A DNA stretch of 15,070 nt from CAZUZS01 sp964624795. GTDB taxonomy: Bacteria > Calditrichota > Calditrichia > RBG-13-44-9. Positions 1-6,693 of this stretch are shown in pieces. The position numbers were made by a program, and so were the translations under genes. The DNA lies in NCBI GenBank assembly GCA_964624795.1, contig CAZUZS010000090.1:1-15070 (forward strand), written 5' to 3'. Under the pieces are notes generated by a model. It was not told where the DNA came from, did no database searches, and was given only the letters and a program-made list of their open reading frames with translations. How positions within the stretch are numbered: position 1 is the first letter of the stretch; every line of letters starts with the position of its first letter.

Positions 1-98
1 AAGACGTGAATTCCCATGGCGGAATGCAATTTTAAATCATCTTTATAATAGAGTGTGAAGTCTGCAAAATTAAGCAGAGCTTAATGATGCGGAATAAA

Positions 99-1328
99 TC
101 AGGAGGAGATCCCGGATTCCGATGCTGCTTCATCTGAGATACTATTTTTATTTCCTACCGAAAGCTCCTTTTTGCCAATTCCGGTTTTGATAATTTTCTT
201 CAATTTCTTTAATGTCTGCGTTGATTTGAGTTTCAATTTGGCGCGACCCGAAACGGCGCACTGCAAATTAAAAATCTGTTCATAACTCTTCGCCCAATGA
301 AATTTGTAATCCTCTCCGCCCCGCATAAAATCAAATATTTCATATCCGGAATCAATGGCATATTCGATCACCTTTCCCAGAAGCACTGCCCCAACGCTAA
401 ACTTTTGATAATCCGGATCGAATCCGCTTTGAAAATACATGAGTCGTTTATCGTAAGAGAAACAATAAAGTGTTGCGATCCGCTTTTCACCATCTTTCAG
501 GGCAAATAATATTGCTTGTTTTTGGCCGGCCAAAATTCCTGACATCTTTTGGTGAAATCCGAGCCGCACATCCTGGTAGAATCCGCTGGTTTTCCGGACT
601 TGCCTGAACCGTTCATTGTGCAGATTAAAAAGATCCGGCAAAGCTTCCGGCAGCCTGGAGGGGTCTGACAATACTTCAAAAGAAATATCGTTCATCTTGA
701 AAAGCTTTCTGGTCTTTCTCCGAACATTGGATCGCCAGTTTGCACTAAGCGTGGAAAGATATTCATCGTACGACGCCGGTAAAGTCACATAAGGGCAGAT
801 TCGGTGAAGTGAGGCGCTGACACTGATATTTTTCGCTGCGATAATCGGACGAAATCTGCGCAGGAGCAGAGACGATTCAATAAGATTTTCAAAAACGAAG
901 CTGTCACCTCTTCCCTTCCCTTCCAACAAATACTCCAAGAAAAGATGCCCGACAGCTTCTTCATAGCCTGTCCGGCTGATGATCTCGAGGTAATCAGTAG
1001 ACTCGATTCCGGTCCCAATAAACCTGATTTCCCTGAATTTTGCTATTTTAAGAAGCCTGGCATCCCTGATGTAAAGCGGCAGCAAACCAACCAGTTCCCC
1101 GCTTTCTGCATGTTCGCCAGCCAGTATCATCAACTCAAACGATTTGTTTCGCCCCGAGTAATATTGCCACCAATTGTACATCCAGGTCCAGTTGAGGAAA
1201 AAGCTCTTGTAGGCGACGTGGCTCGACAAATCCTCCCATTTTTCTCGCAAATCATAAAAGGCTTTATCATCATTTATAATTTTTAATGATATATTAGATT
1301 TTTTGATTGTTATTTCGCTCACGATCAT
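99..1328 (-). CDS. CelD/FemAB-like GNAT-fold acyltransferase (copy 1 of 3)
   Basis: This 409-residue protein resembles the CelD/BcsL 'cellulose biosynthesis' GNAT group, which is structurally related to the FemAB aminoacyl transferases. These proteins usually sit in exopolysaccharide or envelope loci and are presumed to acylate a cell-surface precursor. No signal peptide or membrane segment is visible, so it is probably cytoplasmic. Visible marks are an aromatic block at residues 43-57 (NWTWMYNWW), a basic helix at 199-209 (WRSNVRRKTRK), a 'FDPDYQKFSVGAVLL' strand-helix at about 303-317, and 'FMRGGEDYKFHWA' at 334-346. All recur in the genes at 1698 and 5151. The tail after about residue 365 is Lys/Ser-rich and looks disordered. 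The ATG has a GGGGA stretch 4-5 bases upstream; the GTG two codons later is the alternative start. It is transcribed divergently from copy 2. Family assignment is good; donor and acceptor are not determinable. Confidence 0.85.
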   Translation of the reverse strand: MIVSEITIKKSNISLKIINDDKAFYDLREKWEDLSSHVAYKSFFLNWTWMYNWWQYYSGRNKSFELMILAGEHAESGELVGLLPLYIRDARLLKIAKFREIRFIGTGIESTDYLEIISRTGYEEAVGHLFLEYLLEGKGRGDSFVFENLIESSLLLRRFRPIIAAKNISVSASLHRICPYVTLPASYDEYLSTLSANWRSNVRRKTRKLFKMNDISFEVLSDPSRLPEALPDLFNLHNERFRQVRKTSGFYQDVRLGFHQKMSGILAGQKQAILFALKDGEKRIATLYCFSYDKRLMYFQSGFDPDYQKFSVGAVLLGKVIEYAIDSGYEIFDFMRGGEDYKFHWAKSYEQIFNLQCAVSGRAKLKLKSTQTLKKLKKIIKTGIGKKELSVGNKNSISDEAASESGISS

Positions 1329-1697
1329 ATTTCCCCATTTATCTTCTTTGTTCGCCCAATTTCCAAATGAAGCATAATAAATACTGGATCCTGATTTCGG
1401 TTGCCATTTAAATCACGTTCCCGGCGAGAAAAAATTTAAATGAACAGAATCTATTTAATTTCACTGCCCAAACTGCCAAGCTTGTTGCTGCGAGCTTCCG
1501 GGCGGCCATTCTTCCCCAAGTCCTGATTTTTTAATATTTGGCTTTGTCCGTTCATGATACTCGACACATTGAACAAGAAAATTAATGCTTAATTAAAACC
1601 CGCTTTATCTGGGTGGCTCTATGAAGAAATGCACTACATTACAGGAAGTATTTCAGTGTCATAAAGGGTTCGCGCTATTCAACTGACGGAGAATAAA
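1329..1697. other. Divergent intergenic region between two CelD-like genes
   Basis: About 370 bases separate the start of the minus-strand acyltransferase from the TTG start of the plus-strand one, so promoters for both genes should lie here. It is A+T-rich with no convincing long reading frame. I cannot point to a reliable -35/-10 or a Bacteroidetes-type promoter. The only item noted is a 21-codon open frame at 1621-1686 that ends 11 bases before the TTG start. It could be a leader peptide or chance. Confidence 0.5.
1688..1692 (+). promoter_or_regulatory. Shine-Dalgarno site supporting a TTG start
   Basis: GGAGA lies 5 bases before TTG at 1698. No ATG or GTG is available between the upstream in-frame stop (TAA at 1662-1664) and Met63. 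The conserved N-terminus ('VKIHVSEKELLALKDRWD') begins directly after the TTG, so this site decides the start. Confidence 0.6.
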
Positions 1698-2813
1698 TTG
1701 TTAGTAAAAATACACGTCTCGGAAAAGGAGTTGCTTGCGTTAAAGGATCGCTGGGACCAACTCATCGAAACCCATCCCCACAAAGGGATATGGCTTACCT
1801 TTGACTGGTTTTACACGTGGTGGCAAAACAAAAGAGAGAGTTTTGAGCCTTACGTGATCTCGGTTGAGAAAGAGGATACCCTGATGGCAATAATGCCGCT
1901 TGTCAAGGAGAAGTCGCGCTTTTGGAGTCTGCCGCTTAACAGGCTTCAATTTGTTGCCGGGGATCATCCAAACGAGATCCTGGTCGGAAACCGGGACATA
2001 GACAATTGTCTGCAAGCATGTGCTGATTTCCTTCGCCATCATCGTAGAGATTGGGACCAGATATTTTTACGTTTCCTCTCTCTTGAGTCCGGCACCGTTG
2101 AAAAATTCCTGGCGCTGCTGGACGGTTCAAAAATTCCGTACATTTTTGAAACTGGAAATGCCTCTCCCTACATTCTTGCAGATAATAACTGGGAAGCGTA
2201 TGACGATTCGCTTTCCACAAAGTTTAAACGGAATATCCGAAACATACAGAGAAAAATGCAAAAATTGGGCACTTCTGAGGTTGTGAGCTTTAATAAGCCT
2301 GAACAAGTAAAAACCGGCTTGGGTGAGATTTTCGAGATCGCTGAGAAGAGCTGGCAAGGCCAAATCGAGAAAGCGATATCCTCGGATAGAGATCGAGTTT
2401 TTTTCTCTGAATTCGCCAAGGCTGCAGCACATAAAAACTGGCTCGATTTGCGTGTGCTGAAATTGAACGGAATCCCCATTGCTTTCTGCTACAACATTGT
2501 TTTTTCGGATATTTTTTTTGGACTAAAAACCGGATACGATCCCGAATACCGGAATTTCTCTCCGGGAACCATCCTGCTCTACGAGACATTTCACGATCTT
2601 ATTGAAAAAGGCGTCAAAGAACTCAACTTGATGGGAACGCATAGCTTTTTCAAAGCCCGGTGGACGGATTTGGTGAGGCAGCATTATGATATTACTATAT
2701 TTCGCAAACAACCACGATTCTTGTCCCAATATATAAAGAGAAAATGGTTATATAAATGGTTGAAGCAATTCAGCATCATCAGGAAGATGAAGCAATTTCT
2801 TAAGCACAAATAA
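1698..2813 (+). CDS. CelD/FemAB-like GNAT-fold acyltransferase (copy 2 of 3)
   Basis: This 371-residue protein belongs to the same family as the genes at 99-1328 and 5151-6311, and is probably a cytoplasmic acyl or aminoacyl transferase for an envelope or polysaccharide precursor. It starts with TTG behind a GGAGA ribosome site. Family marks are the aromatic block at 32-42 (WLTFDWFYTWW), the basic segment at 176-187 (FKRNIRNIQRKM), the 'GYDPEYRNFSPGTILLYETF' stretch at 279-298, and the C-terminal 'LMGTHSFFKARWT' at 311-323. The last is where the other two copies carry Arg-Gly/Gln-Gly followed by Asp-Tyr-Lys. Losing the D-Y-K triplet suggests a different substrate or altered activity. It ends with TAA overlapping an ATG (TAATG) that opens a doubtful 71-codon frame. 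Its base composition is more balanced than that of copy 3. Family call is firm; substrate unknown. Confidence 0.84.
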   Translation: MLVKIHVSEKELLALKDRWDQLIETHPHKGIWLTFDWFYTWWQNKRESFEPYVISVEKEDTLMAIMPLVKEKSRFWSLPLNRLQFVAGDHPNEILVGNRDIDNCLQACADFLRHHRRDWDQIFLRFLSLESGTVEKFLALLDGSKIPYIFETGNASPYILADNNWEAYDDSLSTKFKRNIRNIQRKMQKLGTSEVVSFNKPEQVKTGLGEIFEIAEKSWQGQIEKAISSDRDRVFFSEFAKAAAHKNWLDLRVLKLNGIPIAFCYNIVFSDIFFGLKTGYDPEYRNFSPGTILLYETFHDLIEKGVKELNLMGTHSFFKARWTDLVRQHYDITIFRKQPRFLSQYIKRKWLYKWLKQFSIIRKMKQFLKHK

Positions 2814-3028
2814 TGGGCCACCAACATCGTGCTGAAAACAATACCAATCCGGTGGAGTTCAGATATTACCCAAAAGACCCAGTTATTAAGGTTAAGTACT
2901 TGACTGGAGGCAATCCGGATTTGAAAATTTTCTACAGCAATTGTGATGAATGGCAAAGAATAGAAGATTATTGCGTTGTCTGGTTTTATCCCTCATACCT
3001 GTTGTGTTTTAGCATAGCGACAATTTGA
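2813..3028 (+). CDS. Doubtful 71-residue open frame overlapping the upstream stop
   Basis: The ATG shares its A with the TAA of the upstream acyltransferase (TAATG), an arrangement that can allow translational coupling. The product would be 71 residues: a polar first half (for example 'EFRYYPKDPVIKVKYL') and a hydrophobic end ('YPSYLLCFSIATI'). I recognise no family and see no clear ribosome site. It lies at the edge of a 900-base region that otherwise looks non-coding or decayed. It may be a gene remnant or chance, and is listed only because of the overlap geometry. Confidence 0.2.
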   Translation: MGHQHRAENNTNPVEFRYYPKDPVIKVKYLTGGNPDLKIFYSNCDEWQRIEDYCVVWFYPSYLLCFSIATI

Positions 3029-3747
3029 AACGTGGCGCATTTCTCTTCATGGCCTAATATTCGAATGATTAGGATAGTAATGAGAATGATCTTGGAATTG
3101 GAATATGATGATGAATGGGAACTAACAACTAAAACAAAAAAATCTACAGACCGTGTAAGCTTTAGCATCAAATAAAATAAAAGATGTAGCGTACGAACAT
3201 ATCGTGGGAATATTTCGAATGCTTATGAGCAAATAAGGCCAGCCAAAAAATCGCGATTGGGAATCAATCGTGCGGGCAGGATTTCGGGTTAGAGAATCCA
3301 ATATGTCAAAGGATTCGAGATATAAGGATGACTTTTAGATTCACAAAATGAAAGATAGTGAGCTACATCCAAGCCGTATCACCTCCTTTATTTAAATTTA
3401 CACCGTTCCGATAGTAAAATAAAGAAGTCGGAATAAGAGCATTTTTATGAAAACTTAACCAAGGAGGGTTAAAAATATGGCAAGCTCTACCACGTCCACA
3501 ATACAAAACCGTTTGAAGTGACGCTGTCTGCTGTAGATACCCAATCAATTTCTTAAAAAATGGCGGTTATGAAGTTAAGGGGTGAATGCTGCCTTTGCTG
3601 GCCGCTTCATTCAGCAATATTCCGATAATTTTTATTAGCAGTTTGCTTCATACACGTCAAAGATAAGATAAATAACATTCTGGCGTCGGGCGATGAACTT
3701 GCATTTATGATGACTGAAGATTTATTCAGAAAAAAAGGATTTTTAAA
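2814..3747. other. Gene-poor A+T-rich region with coding-like scraps
   Basis: This stretch of about 930 bases has no convincing intact gene. It holds several short open plus-strand frames whose translations look protein-like but lack a plausible start. At 3032-3175 a GTG-initiated 47-codon frame ends '...TDRVSFSIK'. At 3473-3544 a frame reads 'KLYHVHNTKPFEVTLSAVD...'. At 3629-3784 a frame ('DKINNILASGDELAF...') runs 37 bases into the cupin gene in another frame. A small hairpin sits at 3254-3270 (6 perfect pairs, 5-base loop), and a strong AAGGAGGG site at 3461-3468 precedes only a 14-codon frame. Gene decay is the simplest reading, but I cannot name the ancestor. Confidence 0.45.
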
Positions 3748-4893
3748 ATGGAAAAGATCATTCGAAATACTTGGCACCAAATAGAAAAAGGACAATTCCA
3801 CGCAACTATTCTGAACCGCGACATTCACCCGGAAGGATTAGACATATCACGTTTGTTTTTCAAACAGGCCGGTGAGATTGAATTAAACGGTTTGGATGGT
3901 CATATTATTACCATATTGAGCGGTCAGGTTAAACTGAAATTTAATTCTTACAATTATCCGTTGGAGTTGGGATCATTCGCACATTTATACATTCCACCAA
4001 ATGAGAATGCTCAACTTAAACTCACAAAAAACACACACCTGATCCATGTGGCTGCCCCAAAAGAACAGGCAAAAGGCAAAAAACTGATAGTACGTGATGA
4101 GCAATTTCTCAGGGCGACTGCCGATAGTGATCGGCTCTTGCGCTGGATCCTCACGCCACAATATTTGAGCCGGCGGGTGTTTCTTCATCATGATAAAACA
4201 CTTGTTTCAAAAGACGGTCTGCCCGTTTCGTGGTTTCATACTACAATGTTCGATGTGAAAGGTTTACCAGCTAATGATGATGGCCTTCCCGTGTTCAAGA
4301 TGTCTTATGATAATCAAACAGAACCGAATGTTTGCTATGATGTATCGGGAAAGGCAAAAGTGCGCATGGCCTACCACCCTTACACGGATAACGGCCAGGA
4401 ATGGAGTGAATGGCAACTGCTAGACAATGATACAACCTATTATTTGAATGAAGACTCACATGGCCCTGATGTTGAATGGCACACCAACCCGGAAACAGGC
4501 GAGCAATTCTCAAGACGGAACAAACATGAAGTGTATATTCCGGAAGGCGGACATGTATCTCTCTGTTGTTTATTCGATCCGGCACCCACGGGAACCGAAA
4601 AGCATAAGCCAGGGAAATACAGTTCCTATGAACACGTCAACAAAATTGTTGGCACAGAGGCATATCAACGACATTTAAAAGTGCTGGCACCTTACGACGA
4701 AATGCTTAATGAATTGTCGCTTTTCAAAGCGCAAGGAATGCTCAATGAAGGCAAAAAGAACGGAATATGGGTTCGCTACAAACATGGCCTGAACAATCAG
4801 ATGAAATTAGAATCGAAATTGATTCAACAACTGCGAAATGAGAATCATGGTCGCGATAATGTTGTATCAAGATGGATTAACAAAAATAACTGA
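3748..4893 (+). CDS. Predicted two-domain cupin-type protein, function unknown
   Basis: This 381-residue protein has no signal peptide. The first half contains a cupin-like beta-barrel pattern at about 45-105: 'LDGHIITILSGQVKLKF...' followed by 'LELGSFAHLYIPPNENAQLKL', which matches the gel-barrel layout of a turn, a Gly-x-Phe and then a Pro-containing strand. A second region at about 160-285 is rich in His, Trp and aromatic residues and ends with another Pro-Gly-Gly turn ('VYIPEGGHVSLCCLFDP'). The classical metal-binding cupin motif is not clearly present in the first domain. The C-terminus (after about 310) is helical and basic. An AAGG site at 3736-3739 lies 8 bases before the ATG. It sits between two CelD-like genes, which hints at a shared surface-modification pathway. 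It could be a sugar-modifying enzyme or a sensor. The fold is moderately likely; the function is unknown. Confidence 0.7.
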   Translation: MEKIIRNTWHQIEKGQFHATILNRDIHPEGLDISRLFFKQAGEIELNGLDGHIITILSGQVKLKFNSYNYPLELGSFAHLYIPPNENAQLKLTKNTHLIHVAAPKEQAKGKKLIVRDEQFLRATADSDRLLRWILTPQYLSRRVFLHHDKTLVSKDGLPVSWFHTTMFDVKGLPANDDGLPVFKMSYDNQTEPNVCYDVSGKAKVRMAYHPYTDNGQEWSEWQLLDNDTTYYLNEDSHGPDVEWHTNPETGEQFSRRNKHEVYIPEGGHVSLCCLFDPAPTGTEKHKPGKYSSYEHVNKIVGTEAYQRHLKVLAPYDEMLNELSLFKAQGMLNEGKKNGIWVRYKHGLNNQMKLESKLIQQLRNENHGRDNVVSRWINKNN

Positions 4894-5132
4894 GCATTTG
4901 AGTAATGTTTAAAAATCTTACGACAGGAGGTTTATCTCATTTTATTAACTCGTTATTATTCTTAAAACTTGTTTTCGACGAGAGTGATTTAAAACAATTG
5001 ATTTCGCGAAAATTATATATAATGAAACGAGATAAAAATAAGTATTTGTCATCTCATAGGATTATCAAAGATCACATTCAAGTTTGCTTAATTGATCTTG
5101 TAACCCTTTGAGTTTATCAGTTCTAATAAGAC

Positions 5133-5144
5133 AGGGAAGTGATC
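5133..5144 (+). promoter_or_regulatory. Extended Shine-Dalgarno site deciding the start of CelD-like copy 3
   Basis: AGGGAAGTGATC matches 10 of the 12 bases of the full anti-16S complement (AAGGAGGTGATC), and its end lies 6 bases before ATG at 5151. An in-frame GTG at 5139 falls inside this site and so is an unlikely start. I place the start at 5151, which removes four residues from the longest frame. Confidence 0.65.
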
Positions 5145-5150
5145 ACAAGG

Positions 5151-6311
5151 ATGTTAAATTACGCAATAGTCAACGAGGACAATTTTCTTATACTCCGTGA
5201 TGAATGGGAATCCTTATTAAAAGAAGCGGACGATCCGGACTTCTTTTCAACATGGGAATGGAATTATTATTGGTGGAAGAATTTTAAAGAGAATAAAATA
5301 TTACTCCTATTAACTTTTCGTGACAACGATAATAATCTCGTGGGCATTTTCCCGGGATGTATCATCAAACATAGTTGCTTTGGTCTATTCAAAATAAAAG
5401 TCCTTCAATTCATCGGAAGAGGCATCGACAAAAATAGCATCGGTGAATACAGTGACTTTTTGGATGTGATTGCTCATCGCAAATTTAAGAATAAAGTCTA
5501 CGAATCATTGATTCAGTATTTTAAATCGCAGAACGGGCAATTTGATATAATTTATCTAAACGTCCTAAAAGAAACTTCAACATTCTTTCTTTACCTGAAA
5601 AACAATATTAATAATTCATTCAAGTTGAGCCGAATCGAAAAAGGCCCTCTGGTCTATTTTGCAGCTTTACCGGATAGCATCGATGAGTATTTAACAAACT
5701 TATCCTCGTCATTTCGGGCAACCATGAGACGGAAAGTTAGAAAATGGGAAAAAAATTTTCAGGATAGGCTTTTTGTGGTACAAGATAACCAAGCCATAAT
5801 CGATTTCTATAATAATTTCTTTCGTCTCGTTCACAAACGCCATCAAAAAATTATGAATGAAGAAAGAGTCATCTTTCATCAAGATGTAGCCAATTTTTCA
5901 TTAACCAGAAACCGATTTTGGGGAATTTTTACTAAAATAGACGACGCATATTCCGCCGTAGCCGTGATTTATTCATATCGAGACAAAGCATATTTTTATC
6001 AACATGCAATTAATCCTCAATATGCAAAATACAGCCCCGGGACAGTGTTGCTATATTACACATTTGAAAAAATAATTAAAGACGGAATAAATCGTTTCGA
6101 ATTTTTACAGGGAAGGTATGATTATAAGAAACAGATGGGAAAGGAGCATCATTATTTGGTAAATATTTACTTAGGTTCCGAGTCCATCAAAAGTAAAATC
6201 TATTTCTTTTTGTACGCAATTAGTCGAATGATTAAAGAATCAGCAAAGAAATTTATGAAGTGGGACTGGAGTCTGATAAAAAAGGAGCAAGGTGATAAAA
6301 GTCCCCAATAG
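5151..6311 (+). CDS. CelD/FemAB-like GNAT-fold acyltransferase (copy 3 of 3)
   Basis: This protein is 386 residues from the preferred ATG (a GTG four codons upstream is rejected because it overlaps the ribosome site). It shares all family blocks with the other two copies: aromatic 'FFSTWEWNYYWW' at 31-42, basic 'FRATMRRKVRKW' at 188-199, 'INPQYAKYSPGTVLLYYTF' at 287-305, and 'FLQGRYDYKKQMG' at 318-330. The last resembles the end block of copy 1 more than copy 2. Residues from about 349 on ('IKSKIYFFLYAISRMIKESAKKF') form an amphipathic, basic helix that could touch a membrane. It is the closest acyltransferase upstream of the carrier-protein operon, on the same strand with a gap of 97 bases, so it is the best candidate to use the carrier-bound acyl group. 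By eye its DNA is clearly more A+T-rich than its neighbours, suggesting separate acquisition. Donor and acceptor are unproven. Confidence 0.85.
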   Translation: MLNYAIVNEDNFLILRDEWESLLKEADDPDFFSTWEWNYYWWKNFKENKILLLLTFRDNDNNLVGIFPGCIIKHSCFGLFKIKVLQFIGRGIDKNSIGEYSDFLDVIAHRKFKNKVYESLIQYFKSQNGQFDIIYLNVLKETSTFFLYLKNNINNSFKLSRIEKGPLVYFAALPDSIDEYLTNLSSSFRATMRRKVRKWEKNFQDRLFVVQDNQAIIDFYNNFFRLVHKRHQKIMNEERVIFHQDVANFSLTRNRFWGIFTKIDDAYSAVAVIYSYRDKAYFYQHAINPQYAKYSPGTVLLYYTFEKIIKDGINRFEFLQGRYDYKKQMGKEHHYLVNIYLGSESIKSKIYFFLYAISRMIKESAKKFMKWDWSLIKKEQGDKSPQ

Positions 6312-6348
6312 GAGCTCAGGGGGAAAATCCCTCTGAATCCACCTATTG
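6306..6348 (+). promoter_or_regulatory. Two-tier stem-loop at the end of CelD-like copy 3
   Basis: The outer stem pairs CAATAGG (6306-6312) with CCTATTG (6342-6348). The inner stem pairs TCAGGGGG (6316-6323) with CCCTCTGA (6329-6336), with one G-U pair and an AAAAT loop. The TAG stop of the upstream gene lies in the outer stem. There is no T-run after it, so it is not a classical intrinsic terminator. It may limit read-through, protect an mRNA end, or act with the following hairpin. Confidence 0.5.
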
Positions 6349-6362
6349 TGGAACTACCACAA
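6346..6362 (+). promoter_or_regulatory. Second hairpin overlapping the first
   Basis: TTGTGG (6346-6351) pairs perfectly with CCACAA (6357-6362) around an AACTA loop. Its left arm shares 3 bases (6346-6348) with the outer stem of the preceding structure, so the two cannot both form fully. It lies 46 bases before the start of the carrier-protein gene and could belong to its leader. Confidence 0.4.
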
Positions 6363-6408
6363 ATTTCAGGAAATGTAACCAAACTTGAATTAAATATGGA
6401 GGTTTGAA

Positions 6409-6651
6409 ATGAACGTTCGAGAGGAATTGGAGAAATTCATTCTTAATGAGCTTGCAGTTGACCAGGATATTCATTCAATCGCCCCGGACGAAGATCTTCT
6501 GATGCAGGGAATAATCGATAGCATGGGTATCTTGAAATTATCTTCATTTATGGAAGAAAAATTTGGTGTCAAAGTAACCGATATGGACATGGTCCCGGAA
6601 AACTTCCAGAACATTGAAAGCTTAACTGAATTCATAAGCAGCAGAATGTGA
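6409..6651 (+). CDS. Stand-alone acyl/peptidyl carrier protein
   Basis: This small acidic carrier protein of 80 residues is one domain in length, like PltL, PigG or DltC. The phosphopantetheine attachment site is Ser38 in 'GIIDSMGILKL', followed by the usual helix-II stretch 'SFMEEKFGVKV' and 'DMDMVPENFQNIESL' leading into helix IV. Once modified by a phosphopantetheinyl transferase (not in the window), it would hold the acyl or aminoacyl group as a thioester. A GGAGG site at 6398-6402 lies 6 bases before the ATG. It is the first gene of the operon with the dehydrogenase (42-base gap), ligase and formyltransferase. The dedicated ligase and lack of fatty-acid genes argue against it being the housekeeping fatty-acid carrier. 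Confidence 0.92.
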   Translation: MNVREELEKFILNELAVDQDIHSIAPDEDLLMQGIIDSMGILKLSSFMEEKFGVKVTDMDMVPENFQNIESLTEFISSRM

Positions 6652-6693
6652 TTTCATTCTAAATGGCAGCCTAAAACTGAGGAGAGTTCAATA

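Noticed and set aside
945..1286. A 113-codon plus-strand frame opposite CelD-like copy 1
   Set aside because: It lies wholly within a well-supported minus-strand gene and has no motif or ribosome site.
3254..3270. A small hairpin proposed as a terminator or RNA gene
   Set aside because: Only 6 perfect pairs, no T-run and no flanking gene end nearby; chance is likely.
4905..5111. A 68-codon plus-strand frame between the cupin and CelD-like copy 3
   Set aside because: There is no ribosome site before its ATG and no recognisable family. The AGGAGG at about 4925-4930 has no start codon at a suitable distance. Probably chance in A+T-rich DNA.
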